From: Betaproteobacteria bacterium
GTDB taxonomy: Bacteria > Pseudomonadota > Gammaproteobacteria > Burkholderiales > Burkholderiaceae
Reading direction: 5' to 3'
NCBI GenBank assembly: GCA_009927445.1
Contig: RFMZ01000241.1
Location: forward strand, 1 to 37,617
Length of the DNA: 37,617 nucleotides
A program made the translations under genes and the position numbers. Below the pieces are notes generated by a model. That model ran no database searches, had not been told where the DNA came from, and saw only the letters and a list, made by a program, of their open reading frames with translations. Position 1 is the first letter of the stretch. Every line of letters starts with the position of its first letter. Below, one piece after another: positions 27,101 to 35,948 of the stretch.

Positions 27101-28172
27101 CATATGGATTCTTTTCCCAGGGTAAGACTTGATTAGGAATCTGCAGATTAGAAACTGTAAAACCAGTTAAACCAGCTTTTGGCTTGCCGCCAATACCCGT
27201 TGCTCCCTCATCACGGATTTCGCCACCAGCGCCAGTTGAAGCCCCTGGAAAAGGAGAAATAGCTGTTGGATGATTATGTGTTTCAACCTTCATCAAGGTA
27301 TGAACTTGTTGGTCGGTTGCTTGGTATAACTTGGTCTTTGGATCTGCAAACCACGTTTGGGATATCCCCCCTGCCATGATTGCAGAGTTATCTGAGTAGG
27401 CAACAATCGTCCCCTCTGGATGAAGTTGGTGCGTATTACGAATCATGCCAAATAGCGTCTTATCCTGCGCTACACCATCAATTGTCCAGGTAGCATTGAA
27501 AATCTTATGACGGCAATGCTCACTATTGGCCTGCGCAAACATAATTAACTCTACATCCGATGGATTCCGACCAATTTGTATGAAGCTTTTTTCAAGATAA
27601 TCAATTTCATCTATTGCTAGGGCTAAGCCTAATTCTTGATTAGCTTTTAATAAAGAAGCTTTGCCTTCTTCTAAAACTGGAATTGTTGTAAAACGTGGTG
27701 ATGGCAGATCTTGATAAAGTGTTTTTACCTGTTCTAAATCCATCAGAACAGATTCTGTCATTTGGTCATGACTAAGCCTGTAAAGCAAATCGCGTTGCTG
27801 CTTATCTAGCTGCTTTTTGATCTGGAAAACAAATTCAATGCCTCTTTCAAGTCGTAAAATGGGTAGATTACATATTCTAGCGATATCCGTTGCTTTACTA
27901 GACCAGGGTGAGATCGTCCCAATTCTTGGCACAACATAAAATTGTTGGCTATTTTTACCTCGAGTTGACGCCATATTCTCCGAGCAACTCAAGAGCTCAA
28001 TGACTTGTGAGTTTTGGGCAGGCGTCAGGGGCTTATCTGACCAAATAAAAAAGCTATATCGACAGCTTAGATCCTGAATGGGAATCTTATTATTTTTAAG
28101 AGAGTCTAAAAATTGAATATTTCGAAACGGGGAAAGAGCTAGGGCTCCACTGTAATGACTAAAGATTGGCAT
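24183..28172 (-). CDS. purL: Phosphoribosylformylglycinamidine synthase (PurL, large form)
   Basis: Fourth step of purine synthesis: FGAR plus glutamine and ATP to FGAM. The 1329-residue single chain is the large gamma/beta-proteobacterial form. It shows [15 protein letters not shown], the [23 protein letters not shown] site, [39 protein letters not shown], then the C-terminal amidotransferase with the nucleophile in [20 protein letters not shown] and MPHPERVFR. The ATG at 28172 has no Shine-Dalgarno but lies six bases after a perfect TATAAT, so it is probably leaderless. The next gene shares the transcript (TGATG overlap). The YbbA-type gene stops 42 bases upstream. Confidence 0.97.
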   Translation of the reverse strand: MPIFSHYSGALALSPFRNIQFLDSLKNNKIPIQDLSCRYSFFIWSDKPLTPAQNSQVIELLSCSENMASTRGKNSQQFYVVPRIGTISPWSSKATDIARICNLPILRLERGIEFVFQIKKQLDKQQRDLLYRLSHDQMTESVLMDLEQVKTLYQDLPSPRFTTIPVLEEGKASLLKANQELGLALAIDEIDYLEKSFIQIGRNPSDVELIMFAQANSEHCRHKIFNATWTIDGVAQDKTLFGMIRNTHQLHPEGTIVAYSDNSAIMAGGISQTWFADPKTKLYQATDQQVHTLMKVETHNHPTAISPFPGASTGAGGEIRDEGATGIGGKPKAGLTGFTVSNLQIPNQVLPWEKNPYGKPDFIAQPLKIMIDGPLGGAAFNNEFGRPILGGFFRVFEQTLFGKRWGYHKPIMIAGGIGSIQAIHTHKRAIQEGDLLIQLGGPGMKIGMGGGAASSMTTGTNSKDLDFNSVQRGNPEIERRAQEVINACIHFGEKNPIVAIHDVGAGGLSNAFPELADGSDLGAIFELMQIPVEESGMSPAEIWCNESQERYAIAINEKDLPLFESICARERCPFAVVGKATTARQLILQDSHFPVADPMLLPIDIPMEVLLGKPPMMHRDVQQISSPITRPCWDDVQLPTAIHQVIAHPTVASKSFLITIGDRSVGGLTHRDQMVGPWQVPVADCAVTMADFASFRGEAMAMGERPPIAIFNAGAAARITVGEAITNILSADITDVSHIKLSANWMASCGTPGEDAKLFEAVYAIGMELCPELGISIPVGKDSLSMQTKWSENGSDRSVTSPVSLIISAFAPVKDVRKTLTPLLNSAELDTEIMLIDLGQGENRMGGSVLTHISDQIDTICPDIQSHQLIHLAQALEKLKANNQILAYHDRSDGGLLTTIAEMAFCSHVGISLNIDLLVLEKGTESDFGDAKNWASQISGRRHENTLKALFNEELGIVIQTRRTDRDAIFKILRDHHLSAHTHIVGKINTTDSIEIWRDAKCIYQTPRVSLQCQWETNSLAIAALRDNPDCVASEKQAIQDVKDPGLSPILLFNPQDNPTFPVMNQALKPRIAILREQGVNSHVEMAYALGLAGFECQDVHMTDLLSGAVSMQSFIGFVACGGFSYGDVLGAGQGWAKTILMNPRLRDTFEAFFQRKDTFALGVCNGCQMMSNLSSIIPGAQYWPQFTRNQSEQYESRFVQVEILESPSIFFKEMQKSQLPIVVAHGEGQVNFGIQGSLEQLKNQQLVAMRFVDHYGQPTLHYPLNPNGSIDGITGITTPDGRFTALMPHPERVFRTVQMSWSPPSWHDKDNGLSPWMRMFRNARYWIG

Positions 28173-28178
28173 AAATGT

Positions 28179-28184
28179 ATTATA
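28179..28184 (-). promoter_or_regulatory. purL -10 box, predicted leaderless start
   Basis: TATAAT on the minus strand with six bases to the purL ATG; predicted +1 at 28172, the A of the start codon. The -35 is weak. It lies in the 42 bases between the YbbA-type gene and purL. Confidence 0.6.
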
Positions 28185-28214
28185 CGAAATGCCATCTAGT
28201 TCGTAATAAAATGC

Positions 28215-28931
28215 TTAGGAACGCTCCTCAGAGGGTAGGTTTTGGTTGATCAGTCGACCGGCTTTGATTTGTAAAATACGCCCACACTTTTTAGCCAAAT
28301 CATGGTCATGTGTAACGATGACAATCGTTGTTTTAAGAACAGCGTTCAATTGAAATAATAAATCGATGATTAACTTACCATTATCAGAATCTAGACTACC
28401 TGTAGGCTCATCCACAAAAAGAACTTGGGGATCAATAACAAAAGCTCTCGCAAGAGCTACCCGTTGCTGCTCTCCACCAGATAAAGTCGCTGGATAATGT
28501 TTTGATCGATGGGTAAGACCGACTAAACCTAAGAGTTCTTCCGCTTTTTGTGTCCGGTGCGGAGTTAACTCACCGCTGATCTCCAGGGGAAGCAGGACAT
28601 TTTCAAGGGCAGTCAGTTCTGGTATCAACAAAAACGATTGAAAAACAAAACCAACAGATTGTTTTCGTACTTGCGCTTTAGCATCTTCGGTCAGTTTAGC
28701 CAAATCATAACCCAGCAGATTGACTTGGCCTGTGTAAGCAGCATCCAAACCAGCTAAAATACTTAGTAAGGTAGTTTTTCCAGATCCGGAGCTACCCCAG
28801 ATTGCTACCACTTCGGAATTTTCAATACCAAGATGCACATCTTTTAATATCTCAACAAGACCACTTTTAGTAACTACGGTTTTACTCAAATTGCTTGCTT
28901 GAATAATGTATTTTGATGGAGTTGTATTCAT
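28215..28931 (-). CDS. ABC transporter ATPase, YbbA type (orphan)
   Basis: 238 residues of the LolD/MacB-like ATPase group. Walker A is GSSGSGKTT, the Q-loop FVFQSFLLIPELTALENVLLP, the signature SGGEQQRVALARAF and Walker B VLFVDEPTGSLD. Its wording is closest to E. coli YbbA, which is also divergent from tesA there. In E. coli ybbA is followed by the permease gene ybbP. Here purL follows 42 bases after the stop, so no partner is seen. The ATG at 28931 has no clear Shine-Dalgarno. It is a complete ATPase, not a fragment. Confidence 0.85.
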   Translation of the reverse strand: MNTTPSKYIIQASNLSKTVVTKSGLVEILKDVHLGIENSEVVAIWGSSGSGKTTLLSILAGLDAAYTGQVNLLGYDLAKLTEDAKAQVRKQSVGFVFQSFLLIPELTALENVLLPLEISGELTPHRTQKAEELLGLVGLTHRSKHYPATLSGGEQQRVALARAFVIDPQVLFVDEPTGSLDSDNGKLIIDLLFQLNAVLKTTIVIVTHDHDLAKKCGRILQIKAGRLINQNLPSEERS

Positions 28932-28958
28932 GAATAGAGTGCGTTAGGATATTTGCTG

Positions 28959-29581
28959 ATGAAAAAATTCTTATTTAAATCGCTAAGCATCATACTAATC
29001 GGTTTTTTAACACTGAGTGTTTTTGCTAATGATAAAAAATCAAAAAAAATTCTCATCATGGGAGATAGCATTTCTGCTGGCTATGGCCTACGAAATGGCT
29101 TGGGATGGGTCGACTTAATGAGTTTGCGCTTAAAAAATCAAAATACTCAAATTATTAATGCCAGTATTAGTGGAGAAACAACCGCTGGAGGTCGTCAGCG
29201 GGTCAATCCCTTAATTCAGCAAATCACGCCAGATATATTAATCATTGAGTTAGGTGCCAATGATGGGCTCAGAGGTTTTCCGATTGAAATGACTAAAGGT
29301 AACTTGGATCATATGATTAAATCCGCTAAACCAAACAAATTAAAGTTTTATTACTTGGTATGAAAATACCAAGTAATTATGGAGCGGACTATACCAATCA
29401 ATTACAAAAAATGTACGCGAACTTAGCAACAGAACATCAAATCGCTTTGGTACCTTTTCTTTTAGAGGGGATCGCCCTTCGAAGAGAGTTATTTCAAGAG
29501 GATGGCATACATCCCAATGAAACTGCACAGCCGATGATATTAGATCGGGTTATCCCAAAACTGAAGCTACTTCTTCAATAG
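28959..29581 (+). pseudogene. tesA: TesA-type lysophospholipase/arylesterase, frameshifted
   Basis: An SGNH (GDSL) hydrolase split into two frames. The first part (28959-29363) has a signal peptide (FLFKSLSIILIGFLTLSVFA), block I GDSISAGYG and block III GANDGLRG. The second (to 29581, in another frame) carries MKIPSNYG and block V DGIHPN with the catalytic Asp and His. Restoring one base near 29337-29345 (TTAAAG to TTAAAAG) rejoins them as KVLLLGMKIPSNYG, as in intact family proteins. So it is a one-base deletion in a short A run, or a sequencing error. No other damage is seen; the full length would be about 207 residues. It is divergent from the YbbA-type gene, as in E. coli. Confidence 0.8.
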
Positions 29582-29583
29582 GC

Positions 29584-31041
29584 TTATTTAAACGACCGTA
29601 AAATTTTTACACCAGCACGATCCCGAATATTTTCTAAGTAGGCATCTAGTTCGTTTTGGTAGTTCAAAAAGGCAATTTGTTTGAACTGTTCAATGGCAAC
29701 TTTAGCATCTTTTTGACTATCTTGTCGAGTTCGGTTGATGCGGTAGATAGCGTATCCTGATCCAGGCAGTGCTGTTGCAACCACCTTTGGTAATTCATTT
29801 TCATTTGCTCCAAAGACCTTTTCATAAGGCTCACCCTTGAGATCGAGGGGTTTATTTCTCGAGACCCAAAACGATTTTGTAAACTCTTTTCCGGGTATTT
29901 TTTCCGCTGGGTTCTTACTCAGAATCTCTAATTGAGCTTGACCATCTTTGACAGCTAACTCTTCTGCTTTTTGCCGCTTTACTATTTCAGTAATTTGGCT
30001 CTTCACTTTTTCGAAAGGCAAGGTACTAGCAGGCTCATGTTTGAGAACGTGCGCAGCCACCAAGACTCCAGTGCTAATTTGGATTGCTTCGGTATTTTTA
30101 TTCGACTTTAATGACTCATCAGCAAAGATTGCTTTGAGTAATTTTGGATTATTGAGTGGATGATCTTTGCCTAATGAACTCAGACCAGAGATCGAGAGGC
30201 CAGCCACTTTTTGAATTTTTAGACCCAGGGCATCCGCTCCAGGTTTTAAGCTATCTGGCTGTTCATAAATCAAGTTCGCAAATTGATCAGCTTTTTTAGA
30301 AAAATCCGCATCCTCACCGGCTTTGTTTGTATTTGATAAAACCACGTACTCCACATCCACCAGTTCTGTTGACTGAAATTGAGCGGGGTTTGCCTGGTAA
30401 TAATCGGTAAAGTCTTTCTCCGATAACTGCAGTTGTTTAGAATACGCATCCGCCAAAAAGAAGATTACTTGAACTTCTCTTTCTGTTGCAATCGAGGTGA
30501 TTAGTTTTTGGGAGACCAAATCGGAACTAATCGTGCCAGTTGCACCACCAAGGGCGCTTTGCAGGTCCGAGCCCATCATTTCATATTTTTTGAGTTTTTC
30601 AAACTGAGCAACTGTTAAGCCATTATTCTGTAAGAATTGCCGATATTGTTCAGCATCAATACTTCCGTCAGGCTTCTTCAGTAAGGCAACCTCAGGAAAT
30701 TTCAGAATTTCTTTAGCCAAAGTTGCATCTGGTATTTGAAGATTGAGGGACTTTAAATCAAAATTGAGAAGCTTTTGTTGGATTAATTGTCCAAGAATAG
30801 CATTTTTAAAGTTTGGGTTATCGAGCGATTGGCCAGTAATTCCAAGCTTTTGGCCTTGAGCCTTGATAGCGTTTTCAAGTTCAACTTGAGTGATTGATTC
30901 TTGGTGAACTTTGGCTATATCCGTTTTTGAATCCCCAGATTTTGTATAACTGTCAACGCCTAAAAAAACAAACGATGGGACGATGAGTATAAGAAGAATA
31001 ATTTGTAAGATTTTTTGATTTTTACGGACTGTTTCAAACAT
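29584..31041 (-). CDS. PpiD/SurA-N-type periplasmic chaperone lacking the parvulin domain
   Basis: 485 residues. One N-terminal membrane anchor (about residues 11-29, ILQIILLILIVPSFVFLGV) and a SurA-type N-terminal domain, then the C-terminal part with FANLIYEQPDSLKPGADALGLKIQ, all as in PpiD. Full-length PpiD of Burkholderiales is about 630-640 residues with a parvulin domain between these parts; here VDVEYVVLSN runs almost straight into the post-parvulin section, so some 150 residues, the PPIase domain, are missing. It would be a holdase-type chaperone at the SecYEG exit (inference). The start ATG has a GAGA Shine-Dalgarno. It lies downstream of tRNA-Val. Confidence 0.85.
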   Translation of the reverse strand: MFETVRKNQKILQIILLILIVPSFVFLGVDSYTKSGDSKTDIAKVHQESITQVELENAIKAQGQKLGITGQSLDNPNFKNAILGQLIQQKLLNFDLKSLNLQIPDATLAKEILKFPEVALLKKPDGSIDAEQYRQFLQNNGLTVAQFEKLKKYEMMGSDLQSALGGATGTISSDLVSQKLITSIATEREVQVIFFLADAYSKQLQLSEKDFTDYYQANPAQFQSTELVDVEYVVLSNTNKAGEDADFSKKADQFANLIYEQPDSLKPGADALGLKIQKVAGLSISGLSSLGKDHPLNNPKLLKAIFADESLKSNKNTEAIQISTGVLVAAHVLKHEPASTLPFEKVKSQITEIVKRQKAEELAVKDGQAQLEILSKNPAEKIPGKEFTKSFWVSRNKPLDLKGEPYEKVFGANENELPKVVATALPGSGYAIYRINRTRQDSQKDAKVAIEQFKQIAFLNYQNELDAYLENIRDRAGVKILRSFK

Positions 31042-31169
31042 ACATTCTCTTTTCGTTTTCTGGATTCTTCTTTACTTTCTGAAATTTTAGCGTTTATTTC
31101 TAACCCGTATCGACTAGCTGGGCATTTATCTCAGGCGACTCATTGAACGCGCTAAAAGCTATTAGATAC

Positions 31170-31245
31170 TGGTGGGTGCTGACGGGATCGAACCGCCGAC
31201 ATTCTGCGTGTAAGGCAGACGCTCTACCATCTGAGCTAAGCACCC
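31170..31245 (-). tRNA. tRNA-Val (anticodon TAC)
   Basis: Reads GGGTGCTTAGCTCAGATGG on the minus strand, with acceptor GGGTGCT/AGCACCC, D-loop AGATGGTA, anticodon loop CTTACAC (TAC at 31210-31212), T-loop GTTCGATCC and encoded CCA. 76 bases with the CCA. It lies between lon and the PpiD-like gene, as in other Burkholderiales. Confidence 0.97.
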
Positions 31246-31335
31246 TTGATGGAGCATGTAGCGCATAACTCATCCCTCAAGTAACGCGTAGTAGCTCATA
31301 AAGATCACTATTGTAACCGATTTTAAAACACCAAA

Positions 31336-33759
31336 TCAATGCTTTAAAACTTCCGCTTTGGCGGTGCTTACCTGGGTTTCAACAGGAGTATCTTTTGCGA
31401 TGGTCACAACCTCTTCAGGTAACGGTTTAGGAATAGTCTCCAGTGCCAGTTCGAGAACTTTATCAATCCAGCGAACTGGAATGATTTCAATAGCATTTTT
31501 GACAATGTCAGGAATTTCAGTGAGGTCTTTGACGTTATCTTCAGGAATCAGTACGGTTTTAATTCCCCCACGATGCGCCGCAAGCAGTTTTTCTTTTAAG
31601 CCTCCAATCGGTAAGACCTCACCCCGAAGGGTTATTTCACCAGTCATCGCCACGTCCGCTTTAACGGGTATGCCAGTTAAAATAGAGACGAGGGCAGTTG
31701 ATATGGCGATACCCGCTGAAGGTCCATCCTTCGGGGTTGCACCCTCCGGAAAATGGATATGAATGTCCTTTTTTTCAAACTGTTCTTCACTAATGCCGAG
31801 AGCTTTAGATCTTGAGCGCACCACCGTTCGGGCTGCCTCTACAGACTCTTTCATCACATCACCAATTGAGCCGGTACGAATAATATTCGCCTTACCAGGC
31901 ATTAAAGCTGCCTCGATCGTTAACAAATCACCACCGACCTCGGTCCAGGCTAGCCCAGTTACTTGTCCTATTTGATTTTGTTTGTTGGCCAGGCCAAAGT
32001 CAAAGCGTTTTACGGATAAAAACTTCTCTAAATTTTCGGCCTCTACGACGATTGGTGCAGCCTCACTTTTTAGAAGCAATAGCTTGACTACTTTTCGACA
32101 AATCTTACTAATTTCTCTTTCCAAAGAGCGCACACCAGCTTCGCGCGTGTAGTAACGAATAATATCCAAGATAGCAGATTCTTGGACATCTATTTCACCA
32201 TTTTTCAAACCATTATTTTTAATTTGTTTTGGCAATAAATATTTCATCGCGATATGCGTTTTTTCGTCTTCGGTATAGCCTGCAAGACGAATGACTTCCA
32301 TTCTGTCCAGCAATGGACCTGGGATGTTGAGCGAATTCGATGTGGCTACGAACATCACATCAGAAAGATCAAAGTCCACCTCAACATAATGATCTTGGAA
32401 AGTATGGTTTTGTTCAGGATCTAGAACTTCTAACATCGCACTTGCTGGATCGCCTCTAAAATCAGTACCCATCTTATCAATTTCATCGAGCAAGAATAAA
32501 GGATTACGAACCCCTGCTTTTGATAAGTTGGTGAGGATTTTTCCGGGCATAGAGCCAATATAGGTTCGGCGGTGTCCGCGAATTTCAGACTCATCACGAA
32601 CGCCACCAAGAGCCATGCGCACGAACTTTCGATTGGTTGCCTTGGCAATAGACTGTCCTAAAGACGTTTTGCCAACACCAGGAGGCCCAACTAGGCAGAG
32701 TATAGGGGCCTTTACTTTATCAACGCGTTGCTGAACTGCAAGATATTCTAGGATTCTTTCCTTAACTTTATCTAAGCCATAGTGATCGTCATTGAGCACG
32801 ATTTCAGCATGGTTGAGATCATTATTCACTTTACTTTTCTTTTTCCAAGGCAAGTTAATTAAGGTATCTAAGTAGTTTCTAACGACCGTAGCCTCGGCCG
32901 ACATAGGCGACATCAACTTGAGTTTTTTCAACTCAGACTCAGCTTTTTTGAGTGCCTCCTTAGGCATTTTTGCTAATTTAATTTTTTTCTCTAGCTCATC
33001 TAGATCGGCACCTTCTTCGCCCTCTCCTAACTCCTTTTGAATCGCTTTTACTTGTTCATTCAGATAGTATTCACGTTGGCTTTTTTCCATTTGACGCTTG
33101 ACACGCCCACGAATTCTTTTTTCAACTTGCAAAATATCAATTTCACTTTCTAGTTGCCCAAGCAAACTCTCTAGGCGCTTGATCACATCGGCCATTTCTA
33201 GAAGGTGTTGTTTTTGATCGAGTTTAATCGGTAGGTGCGCGCAAATTGTGTCAGCCAGGCGGGAGGCATCATCAATTCCGCTTAATGAAGCCAAAATTTC
33301 TTGCGGTATTTTTTTGTTTAATTTGACGTACTGGTCAAATTGAGCAACGATTGCCCTCTTTAGTGCCTCAGTTTCGGATTGATCCAGAGTATGGAGAGAC
33401 TGGGGAGTCGCTTCGCAATTAAAGTACCCTAAAGAATCTTCAATTTGGCTTATTTCTGCGCGCTGGGTTCCTTCGACAAGAACTTTTACAGTACCATCGG
33501 GGAGTTTTAGCATTTGTAAAATATTAGCGATACATCCGACTGCATACAAATCAAGGGCCGTTGGCTCATCTTTCGAAGCTGTTTTTTGAGCAACTAGAAG
33601 AATACTTTTTCCGGTTTCCATAGCGGCTTCGAGGGCTTTAATAGATTTTGGTCGACCGACAAATAAAGGCATAACCATATGCGGAAAGACCACTACATCT
33701 CGAAGTGGTAGTAGTGGCAATTGAATCGGTTCTGTGGGTAGTAGCAAATTGCCAGGCAT
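31336..33759 (-). CDS. lon: ATP-dependent protease Lon
   Basis: Cytosolic AAA+ serine protease, 807 residues. N-terminal substrate domain (LPLLPLRDVVVFPHMVMPLFVGR), coiled coil around 190-270, Walker A GPPGVGKTS near residue 355, Walker B LFLLDEIDKMG, and the protease domain with the catalytic Ser in KDGPSAGIAIS and the Lys in RGEVLPIGGLKEKLLAAHRGG. Full length (E. coli 784; extra residues are in the C-terminal tail). The start has GGAGA. A likely promoter lies in the 186 bases after clpX, but no clear heat-shock (sigma32) element was seen. Confidence 0.97.
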   Translation of the reverse strand: MPGNLLLPTEPIQLPLLPLRDVVVFPHMVMPLFVGRPKSIKALEAAMETGKSILLVAQKTASKDEPTALDLYAVGCIANILQMLKLPDGTVKVLVEGTQRAEISQIEDSLGYFNCEATPQSLHTLDQSETEALKRAIVAQFDQYVKLNKKIPQEILASLSGIDDASRLADTICAHLPIKLDQKQHLLEMADVIKRLESLLGQLESEIDILQVEKRIRGRVKRQMEKSQREYYLNEQVKAIQKELGEGEEGADLDELEKKIKLAKMPKEALKKAESELKKLKLMSPMSAEATVVRNYLDTLINLPWKKKSKVNNDLNHAEIVLNDDHYGLDKVKERILEYLAVQQRVDKVKAPILCLVGPPGVGKTSLGQSIAKATNRKFVRMALGGVRDESEIRGHRRTYIGSMPGKILTNLSKAGVRNPLFLLDEIDKMGTDFRGDPASAMLEVLDPEQNHTFQDHYVEVDFDLSDVMFVATSNSLNIPGPLLDRMEVIRLAGYTEDEKTHIAMKYLLPKQIKNNGLKNGEIDVQESAILDIIRYYTREAGVRSLEREISKICRKVVKLLLLKSEAAPIVVEAENLEKFLSVKRFDFGLANKQNQIGQVTGLAWTEVGGDLLTIEAALMPGKANIIRTGSIGDVMKESVEAARTVVRSRSKALGISEEQFEKKDIHIHFPEGATPKDGPSAGIAISTALVSILTGIPVKADVAMTGEITLRGEVLPIGGLKEKLLAAHRGGIKTVLIPEDNVKDLTEIPDIVKNAIEIIPVRWIDKVLELALETIPKPLPEEVVTIAKDTPVETQVSTAKAEVLKH

Positions 33760-33945
33760 TTTAAATTCTCCAAAAAGTCGGAAATAAACAAAAACATCGA
33801 TTCTATTATCAAATATAGCTGTTTTGATGGATTACAAGTCTAGAATACACTTTTTTATCAATTATCTACCAAAGGATAACAAATTCACCAATTCAAGGTG
33901 AAAATTGAGTAGAAATCAGGGGAATTGTAAATTGACGATCGATGA

Positions 33946-35274
33946 TTATGCTGCGGAGCTAGTGGGGCGATAGAGTAGCTTGGGTTTACCACCCTCAATA
34001 GTGGCCTCATCAATAATCACTTTTTCGACATCCTTTTGAGATGGTAAGTCATACATGATGTCTAATAAAATAGATTCTAAGATAGACCTTAAACCCCGTG
34101 CACCCGTGTTACGAATCAAGGCTTTTTTAGCAATGGCCTTGAGGGCCTCTTCCCGAAACTCGAGTTGCACATTTTCTAATTCAAACAAGGCCTGATATTG
34201 TTTGACTAAGGCATTTTTAGGCTCTGTCAAAATCTGAATGAGGGCACTTTCATCTAATTGGGTCAGCGTGGCTGCTACAGGCAAACGGCCAATTAACTCG
34301 GGTATTAGTCCAAATTTAATTAAATCTTCTGGCTCTACCTGTTTAATCACTTCCCCAAAATTTCGGGCATCTTTACTTTGCACAGTCGCATTAAAGCCAA
34401 TACCGGATTTGGTCGAGCGCTGATTAATGATTTTTTCTAAGCCATCAAAAGCGCCACCACAAATAAATAAAATATTGGTGGTGTCGATTTGCAAAAACTC
34501 TTGATTAGGATGTTTACGACCCCCTTGAGGAGGTATCGAGGCCATCGTGCCTTCTACTAATTTGAGTAATGCTTGTTGGACACCCTCTCCGGAGACGTCC
34601 CGAGTAATCGATGGATTTTCGGATTTTCGTGAAATTTTATCGATTTCGTCAATATAAACAATGCCCTTTTGGGCTTTTTCAATATCATAATTACAGGTTT
34701 GTAATAGCTTTTGAATAATATTCTCGACATCTTCACCAACATACCCTGCTTCAGTTAGGGTGGTTGCGTCTGCCATCACAAAAGGCACATCTAGCAACCT
34801 TGCTAAGGTTTGAGCAAGTAAGGTCTTGCCTGATCCAGTGGGTCCAATTAGCAAAATATTACTTTTAGCTAACTCCACGCCATTAAACTGCGCAACTTTA
34901 CGGACACTGGCCGCCGGGCCATCTTTGGATTCTTTTGGTTGATGGGGGCTTTTCGGAACTGCTTGAATGTTATTTAACCGCTTGTAGTGATTGTAAACAG
35001 CGACAGCTAAACTTTTTTTAGCATGGTCTTGTCCAATGACATACTGATCAAGGGTTTGCCTGATCTCCTGTGGGGTGGGTAAAGATTCTTGTGCGAGCAA
35101 TCCACCTTTACTTTTGCCATCACTACCCCCCTCGGCAATCACCTCGTTGCAAAGAGAGACACATTCATCACAAATAAAAACTGCTGGGCCTGCAATCATT
35201 CGAATTACTTCATCATGGGTTTTACCGCAAAACGAACAAATTAAATTTTTAGTACCTTCAGTTTTTTTTGTCAT
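33946..35274 (-). CDS. clpX: ClpX ATPase, specificity subunit of ClpXP
   Basis: Unfoldase for ClpP, 442 residues. The zinc-binding N-domain has C13, C16, C35 and C38. Walker A is GPTGSGKT, followed by [14 protein letters not shown] and Walker [19 protein letters not shown] and [10 protein letters not shown] are family blocks. The usual length is about 420; the extra residues lie between the N-domain and AAA+ core, around [20 protein letters not shown] (about residues 93-125). Starts nine bases after clpP. Confidence 0.97.
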   Translation of the reverse strand: MTKKTEGTKNLICSFCGKTHDEVIRMIAGPAVFICDECVSLCNEVIAEGGSDGKSKGGLLAQESLPTPQEIRQTLDQYVIGQDHAKKSLAVAVYNHYKRLNNIQAVPKSPHQPKESKDGPAASVRKVAQFNGVELAKSNILLIGPTGSGKTLLAQTLARLLDVPFVMADATTLTEAGYVGEDVENIIQKLLQTCNYDIEKAQKGIVYIDEIDKISRKSENPSITRDVSGEGVQQALLKLVEGTMASIPPQGGRKHPNQEFLQIDTTNILFICGGAFDGLEKIINQRSTKSGIGFNATVQSKDARNFGEVIKQVEPEDLIKFGLIPELIGRLPVAATLTQLDESALIQILTEPKNALVKQYQALFELENVQLEFREEALKAIAKKALIRNTGARGLRSILESILLDIMYDLPSQKDVEKVIIDEATIEGGKPKLLYRPTSSAA

Positions 35275-35283
35275 ACTTTTTAA

Positions 35284-35910
35284 TTATCTCGATGCAATTA
35301 CTTGATCAACTAAACCATATTCTTTAGCCTGCTCAGCTGACATAAAATAGTCCCTATCGGTATCCTTAGCAATCGCTTCAACAGGCTGACCTGTTCGTTC
35401 CGAGAGAATCGCATTGAGACGCTCGCGTAAGTAAAGGATTTCTTTTGCTTGTATTTCAATATCAGACGCTTGCCCTCTAGCACCGCCTAAGGGCTGATGA
35501 ATCATCACCCGAGAGTTGGGTAGCGCAAAACGCTTCTCTTTAGTCCCAGCCGCCAATAAAAAGGCCCCCATACTAGCTGCAAGCCCCATACATAATGTAC
35601 TGACATCCGGTTTAATAAAATTCATCGTATCAAAAATAGCTAAGCCGGCTGAAACGGACCCACCTGGAGAGTTGATATACAAAGAAATATCTTTATCAGG
35701 ATTTTCACTCTCTAAAAACAACATTTGTGCAATCACTAAATTTGCCGTTTGGTCGTTTACCTCTCCCACCATAAATATGACTCGCTCTCGCAACAACCGC
35801 GAATAAATATCATAAGCCCGCTCTCCCCGACCAGAGGTTTCAATCACCATAGGCACCAAACCTAGCCCTTCAGGTTGAAAATTGAACTCTTGATCAAATA
35901 CTTGATTCAT
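35284..35910 (-). CDS. clpP: ClpP protease subunit
   Basis: Serine protease of 208 residues forming the ClpXP barrel. Catalytic triad Ser113 (GLAASMG), His138 (MIHQP) and Asp187 (KDTDRD). The frame opens at a GTG at 35916, but the ATG at 35910 is preferred because an AAAGGA Shine-Dalgarno lies seven bases upstream. It follows tig by 38 bases and precedes clpX, the conserved order. Confidence 0.97.
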   Translation of the reverse strand: MNQVFDQEFNFQPEGLGLVPMVIETSGRGERAYDIYSRLLRERVIFMVGEVNDQTANLVIAQMLFLESENPDKDISLYINSPGGSVSAGLAIFDTMNFIKPDVSTLCMGLAASMGAFLLAAGTKEKRFALPNSRVMIHQPLGGARGQASDIEIQAKEILYLRERLNAILSERTGQPVEAIAKDTDRDYFMSAEQAKEYGLVDQVIASR

Positions 35911-35948
35911 TTGCACATCCTTTAAGTTATTAAATAATCATAAAGGAT

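Noticed and set aside
31310..33945. Heat-shock (sigma32) promoter for lon
   Set aside because: CTTG occurs upstream, but no CCCCAT-like -10 at the right distance could be found.
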